NCBI GenBank assembly: GCA_036395835.1
Contig: DASWCW010000151.1
Location: forward strand, 1 to 36,880
Length of the DNA: 36,880 nucleotides
Source of the DNA: AP-16 sp036395835
GTDB lineage: Bacteria; Pseudomonadota; Alphaproteobacteria; Rhizobiales; Xanthobacteraceae
Direction: 5' to 3'
The number at the start of each line of letters is the position of its first letter. The first letter of the stretch is position 1. The notes under the pieces were generated by a model, which searched no databases, was not told the DNA's origin, and saw only the letters and a program-made list of their open reading frames with translations. The position numbers were made by a program, and so were the translations under genes. Positions 1 through 7,834 of the stretch are shown here, one piece after another.

Positions 1-113
1 GGTGACGTGCTTCCATGCTGGGGCGCGAGCTGCTGGGCGCCGGCGCGCGTGCCCATAATCATGGAACACGCGAGAGCGGCGCCGAGCAGCGCGATGAACT
101 CCCGGCGCCTCAT
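1..113 (-). CDS. ABC_sub_bind-type periplasmic binding protein, N-terminal fragment cut by window edge
   Basis: The first 37 codons of another binding-protein gene run off position 1. The ATG at 113 overlaps the stop of the preceding gene as ATGA. The readable protein starts MRRREFIALLGAALA and continues into a hydrophobic, Ala-rich stretch ending near RAGAQQ. This is the same RRREF-type export signal seen in the genes upstream. It is too short to be found as a separate long reading frame, but the signal peptide, the overlap and the strand fit the next member of the array. The ligand and the rest of the protein cannot be seen. Confidence 0.72.
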   Translation of the reverse strand, partial: MRRREFIALLGAALACSMIMGTRAGAQQLAPQHGSTS

Positions 114-130
114 TCGATCACCTCGTCGGC
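110..130 (-). repeat. Array-boundary repeat, copy 1
   Basis: Plus-strand TCATTCGATCACCTCGTCGG plus C. On the minus strand it encodes ADEVIE-stop of the gene at 110-1099 and overlaps the ATG (113) of the partial gene. It is identical to the copies at 1096, 1448, 2641 and 31203. Confidence 0.85.
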
Positions 131-1099
131 GAGGGCGAGCAGCGAGGGCGGCACAGTGAGGCCGAGCGCCTTTGCGGCTTTCAGGTTGATCACCAGCTCG
201 AACCTGGTCGGCTGCTGCACCGGCAGGTCGCCGGGGATGGTACCTTTGAGGACGCGGTCGACGTAGGAAGCCGCGCCGCGGTACATGTCGAGCACGTCGA
301 CGCCATAGGACAGCAGACCGCCCGCGGTGACGAAAACGCGGGACGGATAGATCGCGGGCAGGCGGTATTTCTCCGCGAGCGCTACGATCAGCTCGCGATG
401 CGCGTTGATGAAATTGTCCGGTAGCACCAGCAAGCCTCCGGCCGGCGGCCGAGCGAAGGCCTCGATCGTGCGCTCGATCTCGCCCCGCTCGCGCACCGGG
501 CCCGCGCTCGATTCGACGGCAAGCGAGCGGGCCCCCTCGCCGAGCAGCCGCGAGAGACGCGATCCGCCGTCCGCGGCGGCCTGCGGATTGAACAGCAGCA
601 ACACCCGGGTCACGCCAGGCGCGATGGCCTTGAGCAGCTCCAGCCACTTGCCGTCGACCGGGAAATCGAGATTGGCAAAACCGGTCACGTTGCCGCCCGG
701 GCGCGCGAGATTCGCAACGAGCCCTTGCCCAACCGGGTCCGGCACGGCCACGAACACGATGGGAATGCTCGGCTTCTCGTTGCCCAGCGCGACCAGCGCC
801 GGCGTTCCGGCGGCGAGGATCACGTCGGGGGCAATTGCCGCGAGCTCGGCGGCCGATCTGCGCGTGCGGCCCGGATCGACTCCCGACCAGCGCGCCTCGA
901 GGCGGATGTTTCGGCCCACCACCCATCCCAGTTCCTGGAGTTTCTGACTGAACGTTGCGACGCGGATCAGCGCCTCCGGATCGTCCTCGGCGAACGGCAT
1001 CAGCATGCCGATCCGCCGCACCGGCTCCCGGGCCTTCGCTATTCGCGTCCGGGCCAGCGCCATGGCGCAAAGGAGCGCAAGAAATTCCCGCCGCCTCAT
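110..1099 (-). CDS. ABC transporter substrate-binding protein (ABC_sub_bind family)
   Basis: A 329-residue periplasmic binding protein of the PF04392 (ABC_sub_bind, TrpX-like) family. It starts MRRREFLALL with an export signal of about 23 residues. The family pattern follows: a GW..GRNI stretch near residue 60, D-V-I-L-A-A-G-T-P near 90, IPIVFV near 115, LARPGGNVTGF near 132, and the C-terminal pattern RFELVINLKAAKALGL ending LADEVIE. Its stop overlaps the next gene by ATGA. Upstream of its own ATG lies a copy of the ADEVIE-coding repeat, although no binding-protein gene ends there. No permease or ATPase gene is adjacent, so the partner transporter and ligand are unknown. Confidence 0.9.
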   Translation of the reverse strand: MRRREFLALLCAMALARTRIAKAREPVRRIGMLMPFAEDDPEALIRVATFSQKLQELGWVVGRNIRLEARWSGVDPGRTRRSAAELAAIAPDVILAAGTPALVALGNEKPSIPIVFVAVPDPVGQGLVANLARPGGNVTGFANLDFPVDGKWLELLKAIAPGVTRVLLLFNPQAAADGGSRLSRLLGEGARSLAVESSAGPVRERGEIERTIEAFARPPAGGLLVLPDNFINAHRELIVALAEKYRLPAIYPSRVFVTAGGLLSYGVDVLDMYRGAASYVDRVLKGTIPGDLPVQQPTRFELVINLKAAKALGLTVPPSLLALADEVIE

Positions 1100-1116
1100 T
1101 CGATCACCTCGTCGGC
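1096..1116 (-). repeat. Array-boundary repeat, copy 2 (orphan, no binding-protein gene upstream)
   Basis: The same 21 bp as at 110-130, overlapping the ATG at 1099. Here the upstream sequence (1117-1132) is not the end of a binding-protein gene, because the next gene upstream is the unrelated 92-codon gene. The repeat is therefore either a leftover C-terminus or a boundary element in its own right. Confidence 0.85.
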
Positions 1117-1132
1117 GCCTTTTTCGAAATTT

Positions 1133-1411
1133 TCAAGCGGTCCCGGCTGTCTTTCCGAGATTAGCTACAGTGTTACTTATCAGCTCCGCGATCTGTGCCG
1201 CGCTGTCGGGGGTGAAGACCAAGCGAGCGATGACAATTGCCTCGACATCGGCGCGTTGGTGGGTACCTTCAAAAATTTGGGCAACGTTTGGCCTAGCCGC
1301 TGTGCATGTCAGCACCAAAAAGTGCCCTGCGATATGCACATTGCACGGCCCAGTAACCAAAATCTCTGGGACGTGATTCGGATCGCTTACGGGAATGTGT
1401 TTAGTGGTCAT
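1133..1411 (-). CDS. Small uncharacterised protein, 92 aa
   Basis: I do not recognise a named family. The protein starts MTTKHIPVSDPNHVPEILV, followed by a beta-rich stretch (GPCNVHIAGHFLVLTCT) and an acidic region, and ends with a probable helix (AAQIAELISNTVANL). The ATG at 1411 is preceded by GGAGG with a five-base gap, so I prefer it to the GTG at 1423. It has no signal peptide or membrane segment, so it is probably cytosolic, unlike its neighbours. It lies in the same orientation between two binding-protein genes and is bracketed by two copies of the boundary repeat (1096-1116 and 1448-1468), as if it took the place of a binding-protein gene. Confidence 0.6.
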   Translation of the reverse strand: MTTKHIPVSDPNHVPEILVTGPCNVHIAGHFLVLTCTAARPNVAQIFEGTHQRADVEAIVIARLVFTPDSAAQIAELISNTVANLGKTAGTA

Positions 1412-1447
1412 GTCTACCTCCACGGTCGGCGCATGCCGGTGGGTAAC

Positions 1448-1468
1448 TCATTCGATCACCTCGTCGGC
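1448..1468 (-). repeat. Array-boundary repeat, copy 3
   Basis: An exact 21-bp copy encoding ADEVIE-stop of the chimeric gene. The ATGA overlap is still present (ATG at 1451), but the frame it opens (MSYPPACADRGG) is not a binding protein. The next array member appears to have been lost or replaced here. Confidence 0.85.
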
Positions 1469-2644
1469 GCGCAGCAAGATCGATTGCGGGATTTCGATAC
1501 CGATCGTCTTGGCCGTCTTGAGATTGACGACCAGCTCGAACTTCGTCGGCTGTTCGACCGGGAGATCGGCGGGCTTCGCGCCCCTCAGAATTTTGTCGAC
1601 GTGGGTCGCAGCGTGCCCGTACATGTCGGAAAGGCCCGCCCCATAGAACATCAGGCCGCCCGCGGAGACGTACGTACGTTCCCAATACACCGCCGGTAGC
1701 CGGCTCTTCGCGGCCAGCTCCACGATGCGTGCGTGCTCGGTGTTGAACATGATGTCTGCCAGAACCATGAGGGCCTGGACGCTGCCGCCGCCCATCGCCG
1801 TAAAGGCCGCGTCGAATTCGCTCGGACTGTGAGCCTCTAGGATCTGCAGTTCCACGCCCACGGATTGGGCCGCCCGTCCTGCGTCCTTTAGAAAGAGAGC
1901 CGTGTACGGTGAGTCCGGATTGGTAAGCACGGCGACTCGCCCGATGTTGGGCACGGCCTCCTTCAGCAGTTCCAGCCGCTTGGCGCTCAATTCCTGCGCG
2001 ATGGCAGTCACGCCGGTGACGTTGCCGCCAGGTCGTGCAAGGCTGTCGATGAGGCCGCCTGCGATTGGGTCTCCTGTTGTCACCATGACGATGGGAATTG
2101 TGCTGGTTGCCCGTTTGGCAGCCAGAGCTCCAAGATTCGAACCGGCGACGATAACGTCCACGTTCTGACGAACGAGCTCGGCCGCAAGCTCGGCGAGCCG
2201 GTCCATCACGCCATCTGCATAGCGAACCGCGAACTCAATGTTCCGCCCCTCGATCCAGCCAAGATCCCGCAGTCCCCGACGCAACGCCGCCAGAAGGGGG
2301 GCTGCCGACGTGACCGACTGGGGCGACAACAACCCGATCTGCCTGACGGACCCCGCCACCCGCTGGGCAATCGCTCTCACCGGCCATGCGGCGGGCACGA
2401 TGCCGAGCAGCGCGATGAACGCCCGGCGCTTCATTCGATCGGGCTCGCCGGCGCGTTCCTCCAGGACGAGATTGCGGCCGTCGCGGAATCCGAGCTTCGC
2501 AAGCTCCGGCAGCGTTTCCTCGCGGGTGATTTCGAGAGAGGCGGCTGACGGCGCAAGCTCGGCGAGGCGAAAGACCCGCTCGCTCGCCGTCTGGGCTGCA
2601 GCCGGCGCCGCAAGCATCATCAAGAGCAACGCCAGGGTCCTCAT
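1448..2644 (-). CDS. Chimeric ABC_sub_bind binding protein with a truncated second copy fused at its N-terminus
   Basis: The open frame is 398 codons and reads as two proteins fused. Residues 1-70 are the start of one ABC_sub_bind protein: signal MRTLALLLMMLAAPAAAQ, then LPELAKLGFRDGRNLVLEER. Residue 71 begins a complete second one, with its own signal MKRRAFIALLG and a full 328-residue body ending LLRADEVIE. The family norm is about 330 residues. The outer ATG (2644) overlaps the stop of the upstream gene as ATGA, so translation probably enters there; the inner ATG at 2434 is the alternative start of the functional protein. The fusion point (GATCGAATGAAG) contains a decayed boundary repeat. 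This suggests deletion of about 260 codons of the first gene by recombination at that repeat. Whether the long form is exported correctly with an internal second signal is unknown. Confidence 0.82.
   Translation of the reverse strand: MRTLALLLMMLAAPAAAQTASERVFRLAELAPSAASLEITREETLPELAKLGFRDGRNLVLEERAGEPDRMKRRAFIALLGIVPAAWPVRAIAQRVAGSVRQIGLLSPQSVTSAAPLLAALRRGLRDLGWIEGRNIEFAVRYADGVMDRLAELAAELVRQNVDVIVAGSNLGALAAKRATSTIPIVMVTTGDPIAGGLIDSLARPGGNVTGVTAIAQELSAKRLELLKEAVPNIGRVAVLTNPDSPYTALFLKDAGRAAQSVGVELQILEAHSPSEFDAAFTAMGGGSVQALMVLADIMFNTEHARIVELAAKSRLPAVYWERTYVSAGGLMFYGAGLSDMYGHAATHVDKILRGAKPADLPVEQPTKFELVVNLKTAKTIGIEIPQSILLRADEVIE
2431..2452 (-). repeat. Array-boundary repeat, decayed copy at the fusion point
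   Basis: TCATTCGATC is intact and is followed by GGGCTCGCCGGC instead of ACCTCGTCGGC. It overlaps the inner ATG (2434) of the chimeric gene and marks the junction between the truncated and the complete binding protein. Confidence 0.6.
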
Positions 2645-2661
2645 TCGATCACCTCGTCGGC
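2641..2661 (-). repeat. Array-boundary repeat, copy 4
   Basis: An exact 21-bp copy encoding ADEVIE-stop of the gene at 2641-3639 and overlapping the ATG at 2644 of the chimeric gene. Confidence 0.85.
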
Positions 2662-3639
2662 CAAGGCCAGCAGCGAAGCCGGCACGGAGAGGCCGAGCGC
2701 CTCGGCGGTCTTCAGGTTGATGGCCAGCTCGAATTTGGTCGGCCCCTGCACCGGCAGCTCGCCGACGTGGGCGCCCTTGAGAACGCGATCGACGTAGGAT
2801 GCGGCGCGGCGGAATACGTCGAGCGTGTCGATCCCATAGGACATCAGGCCGCCGCTCGTGGCGAAAAAACGGAACGGGTAGAGCGCGGGCAAGCGCCGCC
2901 GCGCGGCGAGCGCGATGATCTCGTCGCGATGGTTCGTCGTGAAAATATCGGGCACCACCAGCAGACCGGTGGTCCCACCGCTGGGCGCCGCATCGCCCAG
3001 CGCATCGATCTCGGTGGCGCTGCGCACTGGCGCCGGCTTCACCTGCAGGCCGAACGCGGCAGCTGCTTCCTCGACCGGGCGCAGAAAGATCGTGCCGCCG
3101 CTCGCCGCCGTGTCAGGATTGAACACCAGTGCGACCTGCGTGACTCGCGGCGCCATCTGCTTGAGCGCTTCGAGCCATTTGCCGGCCATCGAGGCCTCGA
3201 AGCTGGTAAATCCGGTGATGTTCCCGCCCGGCCGCGCCCAGCTCCCGACGAAGCCGCTGGATACCGGATCGGCGAGTAGAGCGAACACGACCGGAATGGT
3301 GCGCGTCGCCTCCTTCAGCGCCGCGATGCTGGACGTGGGATTGGCGACGATCACGTCCGGAGCGGATGCGACCAGCTCGGCCGTATAGCCGCGCAGGCGC
3401 TCGGCGTCGCCGCCGGTCCATCGCTGTTCGATCCTCAAATTGCGGCCCTCAATCCAGCCCAACCGTTCCAGCTCCTGGCGCAGCGCGTCGACCCGGCTCT
3501 GCGCCTCGGGGTCGGTTTCCGCGACGCCCAACAGGATCGCGACTCGCCGCATTTTCTCGGCGTGCTGGGCTCGACCAATGCTCGGCCGGGCGACAGTTGC
3601 CAAGCCGCCGAGAAGCGCAAGAAACTCCCGCCGCCGCAT
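2641..3639 (-). CDS. ABC transporter substrate-binding protein (ABC_sub_bind family)
   Basis: A 332-residue family member starting MRRREFLALLGGLATVARP, with cleavage likely near GRAQH. It has the family order: LGWIEGRNLRIEQRW near 60, SAPDVIVANPTSS near 90, WARPGGNITGF near 135, and the C-terminal pattern KFELAINLKTAEALGL ending LADEVIE. I chose ATG 3639 over an in-frame start at 3678 because it gives the standard signal peptide. The bases before the ATG (GGTTGATCGC) resemble a decayed boundary repeat, 13 of 21 positions matching at 3636-3656. It is the first binding-protein gene of the array, 123 bases downstream of the ion transporter. No ABC permease is nearby. Confidence 0.88.
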   Translation of the reverse strand: MRRREFLALLGGLATVARPSIGRAQHAEKMRRVAILLGVAETDPEAQSRVDALRQELERLGWIEGRNLRIEQRWTGGDAERLRGYTAELVASAPDVIVANPTSSIAALKEATRTIPVVFALLADPVSSGFVGSWARPGGNITGFTSFEASMAGKWLEALKQMAPRVTQVALVFNPDTAASGGTIFLRPVEEAAAAFGLQVKPAPVRSATEIDALGDAAPSGGTTGLLVVPDIFTTNHRDEIIALAARRRLPALYPFRFFATSGGLMSYGIDTLDVFRRAASYVDRVLKGAHVGELPVQGPTKFELAINLKTAEALGLSVPASLLALADEVIE

Positions 3640-3732
3640 GCGATCAACCCGTGCAAGGTGTGAGCCTTGGTCCGGCAAGGCGACCCGGCATCATGAAGGC
3701 TGGCGTAATCACTGTCGAGCGGCATCCGTCCC

Positions 3733-3758
3733 CCGAGGCCCTCTGCAGGCGGCCTCGG
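3733..3758 (-). terminator. Hairpin downstream of the ion transporter gene
   Basis: Perfect 8-bp arms (CCGAGGCC and GGCCTCGG) with a 10-base loop lie 5 bases after the stop of the transporter at 3763. No T-run follows on the minus strand, so it may be a weak terminator or an mRNA-stabilising stem between the transporter and the binding-protein array. Confidence 0.4.
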
Positions 3759-3762
3759 AGCA

Positions 3763-5100
3763 TCAGAAATATCGCCACCACAGATACACGTGGCTGATGG
3801 CGATGCTGACGATCATCATCGGAAACGCATACATCGTGTACGTGAGGAAGCGGAACGGGACGCCGTTGCGCTCCGCGATGCCGGCCACGGTCAAGTTCGC
3901 GGACGCGCCGATCAGCGTGCCGTTGCCGCCGAGACAGGCGCCGAGCGAGAGCGACCACCACAGCGGCTCGATCTTGTCGGCACCGCCATAACTCGCGGCC
4001 ATGTTCTTGATCAGCGGGATCATGGTGGCGACGAACGGGATGTTGTCGATGATCGCCGAAAGCAGCGCCGAGCCCCAGAGGATGACGTAGCCGGTCGTGG
4101 CGAGATCGCCGCCGGTCGCCGCGGCGAGTTTATTGGCCAGGAGCGCGAGCAGCCCGCTGACGTCGACCCCGTGCACGACGATGAACAGGCCGATGAAAAA
4201 GAAGATGGTGATCCATTCGACGTCGCCGAAAGTCTGATGGATGTTGTGCGAAGCCTTCTCGGTGTGATGGGCCCAATTGTCGAGCAGCATCAGCACGGCC
4301 GCGCCCAGCATGGCGATCGTCGCAGGCTCGAGCCGCAGCGGTCGGGCAAACACGAAGGCGACCAGCACTACGGCGAGCACCGCAAGCGCCTGCTTGAGCA
4401 GCAGCCAGTCGGTGATCGCGTCCTCCGGAACCATCGCCAGGACGCGGGCCTCGGCGGCGGGGGTTGCCCGCATTTCGCGTCCCCACAGGACATGAATCAT
4501 GACGGTCTGGGCAATCAGGACCACGACGATCACCGGCGTGAGGTGAATCACGAAATCGTCGAACGCGAGCCCGACCTGCGAGCCGATCATGATGTTGGGC
4601 GGATCGCCGATCAGGGTGGCGGTGCCGCCGATGTTGGAGGCGAGAACCTCGCCGACCAGGAACGGATAGGGCGGAACCTCGAGTTCCTTGGTGATGGCGA
4701 GGGTGACCGGAACGATCAGCAGGACCGTCGTCACGTTGTCGAGAAACGCGGAAAGCACCGCCGTCGTGATCTGCAGCAGCAACAGGATGCCGGCCGGATG
4801 CGCGCGTGCCGCCTTGGCCGACCAGACGGCGACGTATTGGAACATGCCGGAGCGCCGCGAGATCGATACCAGGATCATCATGCCGGTGAGCAGGCCGATC
4901 GTGTTCCAATCGATGCCGCGGATCGCCTCCTCCTGGGTGATCACGCCGAGCACCACCATGACGGCGGCGCCGACCAGCGTCACGACCGAGCGGTTGATCT
5001 GCTCGGAAATGATTACCGCGTAGGTGAGGATCAACAGCGCGGTCGAGACCCAGAGTGGGCTCAGGCCGAAATAGACGTTCGACACCGTAGGATCGGTCAT
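3763..5100 (-). CDS. NhaD/ArsB-type inner-membrane ion transporter
   Basis: A 445-residue polytopic protein of the IT superfamily (ArsB/NhaD, related to the P protein). About 11-12 hydrophobic segments are visible. The two internal halves carry the expected paired signatures: FLDNVTTVLLIVPVT with NIGGTATLIGDPPNIM in the first, and AIIDNIPFVATMIPLI with GGNGTLIGASANL in the second. The D-N pairs (LDN, IDN) and the GxxTLIG loops are the substrate-site features of this family. Known members move Na+/H+, arsenite or dicarboxylates, and sequence alone does not decide between them. The ATG at 5100 lies just after an AGGA. It is divergent from the TRAP genes and followed by the binding-protein array. 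No arsenic-resistance genes accompany it. Confidence 0.88.
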   Translation of the reverse strand: MTDPTVSNVYFGLSPLWVSTALLILTYAVIISEQINRSVVTLVGAAVMVVLGVITQEEAIRGIDWNTIGLLTGMMILVSISRRSGMFQYVAVWSAKAARAHPAGILLLLQITTAVLSAFLDNVTTVLLIVPVTLAITKELEVPPYPFLVGEVLASNIGGTATLIGDPPNIMIGSQVGLAFDDFVIHLTPVIVVVLIAQTVMIHVLWGREMRATPAAEARVLAMVPEDAITDWLLLKQALAVLAVVLVAFVFARPLRLEPATIAMLGAAVLMLLDNWAHHTEKASHNIHQTFGDVEWITIFFFIGLFIVVHGVDVSGLLALLANKLAAATGGDLATTGYVILWGSALLSAIIDNIPFVATMIPLIKNMAASYGGADKIEPLWWSLSLGACLGGNGTLIGASANLTVAGIAERNGVPFRFLTYTMYAFPMMIVSIAISHVYLWWRYF

Positions 5101-5411
5101 TCCTGAACCCCTGTCCCCTCGCCGCTCGGCCAGTGTAGCGGCTCCGAGAGATTCTCGGCAGGTCGAATGCGCCCGATCCGCAAGGAAAGTCTTCTGCGGG
5201 TCCTCGCCTCACCCGCCCCTCGCATGCGCCCGCCCGGCGACGATGTACCCAGCCCGCAAAAACCCCGACGAGGCCCCGGTTTAAACCGAAACTTTCGATT
5301 GACGAGGGACGCGCGGTTCGGATTAAGCTTTGCGTCCAGGGTCGCGCGCGTGAGGGGTGCCGCGGCTCGGGGGCAAGGCCCGGCGGGGTTGCGGCCGGAG
5401 AGGGGAAGCGC
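5101..5411. promoter_or_regulatory. Divergent intergenic region between ion transporter and TRAP operon
   Basis: 311 bases without a credible gene. The part near the TRAP operon is richer in A and T than its surroundings. It holds a perfect 12-bp palindrome, CGGTTTAAACCG (5277-5288), a possible operator, and a TTGACG at 5299-5304 that could serve as a -35 box. The matching -10 (around 5321-5327, GATTAAG) is poor. A purine-rich GAGAGGGGAAG precedes the GTG start at 5412. Both divergent transcripts probably start here; the exact sites are not determined. Confidence 0.35.
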
Positions 5412-6026
5412 GTGCACAGCACATTCGACGGGATTCTGCGGACTCTCCTCCCGGTGAGCCGCAGCATCGATGCGTTCAATCAGCGTCTGGGCAAGTTGGT
5501 GAGCTGGCTCATCCTGGCCATGGTGCTCATTTCAGCCACCAACGCCACGGTGCGCAAGGTGTTCGACACTTCCTCGAATGCCTGGCTCGAACTGCAGTGG
5601 GTGCTGTTCAGCTTCGTTTTCCTGCTGTGTTCGCCGTGGACGCTGCTCGTCAACGAGCACATCCGCATCGATATCGTGAACAATATGCTTCCGAAGCAGG
5701 TGCGCAACGTCATCGACGTCGTCGGCCATGCGCTGTTCCTGCTGCCGCTTTCGCTGCTCATGATGGTCACCGGCCTGCCGTTCTTCATGCGCTCCTATGA
5801 GATCAACGAGCAATCGATGAATGCCGGCGGCCTGCCGCAATGGCCGGCAAAGTCCCTGGTGTTCCTGGCCTTCTCCCTCCTGTTCATCCAGGGCATCTCG
5901 GAGCTGATCAAGCGGTTCGCCATCATGCGCGGCCTCATTGCCGATACGGCGATCCATACCGCCCACGAGGTCGTGGTCGAGGAGACCAAACGCCTGATCG
6001 AAGACATCAAGGCCGAGACGCATTGA
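5412..6026 (+). CDS. TRAP transporter small permease (DctQ/TakQ-like)
   Basis: A 204-residue protein with four hydrophobic segments, at about residues 33-52, 67-90, 103-128 and 152-170, as in DctQ subunits. It also carries the family stretch WLELQWVLFSFVFLL followed by HIRIDIV. A hydrophilic tail of about 30 residues (ETKRLIEDIKAE) follows the last segment. The GTG start is supported by the purine-rich Shine-Dalgarno sequence directly upstream. It is the first gene of the operon with the large permease (31-base gap) and a TakP-like binding protein. The TRAP complex imports organic acids using a Na+ gradient, with the binding protein in the periplasm. Confidence 0.9.
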   Translation: MHSTFDGILRTLLPVSRSIDAFNQRLGKLVSWLILAMVLISATNATVRKVFDTSSNAWLELQWVLFSFVFLLCSPWTLLVNEHIRIDIVNNMLPKQVRNVIDVVGHALFLLPLSLLMMVTGLPFFMRSYEINEQSMNAGGLPQWPAKSLVFLAFSLLFIQGISELIKRFAIMRGLIADTAIHTAHEVVVEETKRLIEDIKAETH

Positions 6027-6057
6027 TGCGCGGGACGCCGGATCCGAGGATGACACC

Positions 6058-7719
6058 ATGACGGCGCTGTTCATCCAAAACATGGCGCCGATCATGTTCG
6101 CGGCGCTCGTTTTCTTCCTGCTGCTGGGCTACCCGGTCGCCTTCTCGCTCGCCGCCAACGGCCTGATTTTCGGCTTGGTCGGGATCTGGCTGCATTTGTT
6201 CACTCCCGACTTTCTGCAGGCGCTGCCGGAGCGCGTCTACGGAGTGATGAGCAACGACACGCTGCTCGCGATCCCGTTCTTCACGTTCATGGGCTTGATC
6301 CTCGAGCGGTCCGGCATGGCCGAGGATCTGCTCGACACCATCGGACAATTGTTCGGCACCGTCCGTGGCGGGCTCGCCTATGCGGTGGTCTTCGTCGGCG
6401 CACTGCTGGCGGCGACAACCGGTGTGGTCGCCGCGTCGGTGATCTCGATGGGCCTGATCTCGCTGCCGATCATGCTGCGCTACGGCTACGACCGGCGGGT
6501 CGCTACCGGCGTGATCGCCGCCTCCGGCACGCTGGCGCAGATCATCCCGCCATCGCTGGTGCTGATCGTCATGGCCGACCAGCTCGGCCGGTCGGTCGGC
6601 GACATGTATGAAGGCGCGTTCCTGCCCGGCCTGACCTTGGCGGGGCTGTATGCGGCCTTCGTGTTCGTCACCACCATTTTCTTCCCGAATTACGCGCCCG
6701 GCCTCCCGATCGAGGCCGTCGGCTTCCGCGAGGACAACGGCGCGCGCGGGTTGTTGTCGCTCGCCGTGCTGACCGCCGCCAGCGTGGCCGTCAGCATCCT
6801 GGCGATGCGCGGCTCCGATACTCATGGCGCCGATTACGTGGTGTTGACGATGTTCATCGGCATCATGTTTGCGTTCGCGGTCTCCGTCGTGAACTGGCTG
6901 TGCGACAAGCTCTTCGGTTTCCGCTTTCTGTCGCGGCTGGCGCAGCAAGTCACCTTCGTGATGGTGCCGCCGCTGTTCCTGATCTTCCTGGTGCTCGGCA
7001 CGATCTTCATCGGCGTCGCCACGCCGACCGAGGGCGGCGCCATGGGTGCGACCGGCGCCTTGGCGCTGGGCGCGCTGAAGCGCCGATTGAGCTGGGACCT
7101 GGTGCGCCAGGCTGCAGAATCCACGGCCAAGCTCTCCGCCTTCGTGGTGTTCATCCTGATCGGCGCGCGGGTGTTCTCGCTCACCTTCTACGGGGTCGAC
7201 GGCCACCGCTGGGTCGAGAGCTTTCTGGTCAGCCTGCCGGGCGGGCAGGTCGGATTCTTGGTGTTCGTCAATTTGTTCGTATTCGTGCTCGCGTTCTTCC
7301 TCGACTTCTTCGAGATCGCCTTCATCGTCATTCCGCTGCTGGGTCCGGCGGCCGAGCATCTGGGCATCGACCTGATCTGGTTCGGCGTGATCCTCGGGGT
7401 CAACATGCAGACCTCGTTCATGCATCCGCCGTTCGGCTTCGCGTTGTTCTACCTGCGTTCGGTCGCTCCGCGGGAAAGCTTCATCGACCGGATTTCCGGC
7501 AAACGCACCGAGCCGATCACCACCGGGCAGATCTATTGGGGCGCGGTTCCGTTCGTGGTGATCCAATGCATCATGGTCGGCCTCGTCATCGCATTTCCGG
7601 CCATGGTGATGCACTACAAGGGGCTTGGGTCTCTGGTCGATCCCTCCAAGGTGCGGATCGACATTCAGGCGCCCGACATTCCCCCGCCGCCCGACTTCGG
7701 TCCCCCGCCGAGCCGGTAA
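6058..7719 (+). CDS. TRAP transporter large permease (DctM/TakM-like)
   Basis: A 553-residue DctM-type subunit with more than ten membrane segments. The typical pieces are present: FFTFMGLILERSGMAEDLL early, TGVVAASVISMGLISLP near residue 120, IIPPSLVLIVMADQ near 165, and the second-half motif FFLDFFEIAFIVIPLL with MQTSFMHPPFGFALFYLRS. It is about 110 residues longer than the second large permease in this window (442). The extra length lies in a central insertion (about residues 220-300) and in a proline-rich cytoplasmic or periplasmic tail (DIPPPPDFGPPPSR). The longer form is usual for the TakM/FcbT3 group, which fits the downstream TakP-like binding protein. ATG 6058 follows GAGGATGACACC. 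Confidence 0.92.
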   Translation: MTALFIQNMAPIMFAALVFFLLLGYPVAFSLAANGLIFGLVGIWLHLFTPDFLQALPERVYGVMSNDTLLAIPFFTFMGLILERSGMAEDLLDTIGQLFGTVRGGLAYAVVFVGALLAATTGVVAASVISMGLISLPIMLRYGYDRRVATGVIAASGTLAQIIPPSLVLIVMADQLGRSVGDMYEGAFLPGLTLAGLYAAFVFVTTIFFPNYAPGLPIEAVGFREDNGARGLLSLAVLTAASVAVSILAMRGSDTHGADYVVLTMFIGIMFAFAVSVVNWLCDKLFGFRFLSRLAQQVTFVMVPPLFLIFLVLGTIFIGVATPTEGGAMGATGALALGALKRRLSWDLVRQAAESTAKLSAFVVFILIGARVFSLTFYGVDGHRWVESFLVSLPGGQVGFLVFVNLFVFVLAFFLDFFEIAFIVIPLLGPAAEHLGIDLIWFGVILGVNMQTSFMHPPFGFALFYLRSVAPRESFIDRISGKRTEPITTGQIYWGAVPFVVIQCIMVGLVIAFPAMVMHYKGLGSLVDPSKVRIDIQAPDIPPPPDFGPPPSR

Positions 7720-7723
7720 GATT

Positions 7724-7746
7724 CGGCGCGGCGATGCTTCGCGCCG
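7724..7746 (+). terminator. Intra-operon hairpin before the binding protein gene
   Basis: CGGCGCG and CGCGCCG arms (7 bp) around a 9-base loop, directly after the large-permease stop and 88 bases before the binding-protein ATG. There is no T-run. It could be a partial terminator or a 3'-end stabiliser that separates permease expression from binding-protein expression, as is common where the binding protein is needed in excess. Confidence 0.35.
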
Positions 7747-7834
7747 GACCCCGCCGAGGCTTGTTCCGGCCGGGCGAAAGGTCCATGCTGCCGCCATCGA
7801 TGGAGTGATCAATAACCATCCTGGAGGGAGACTC

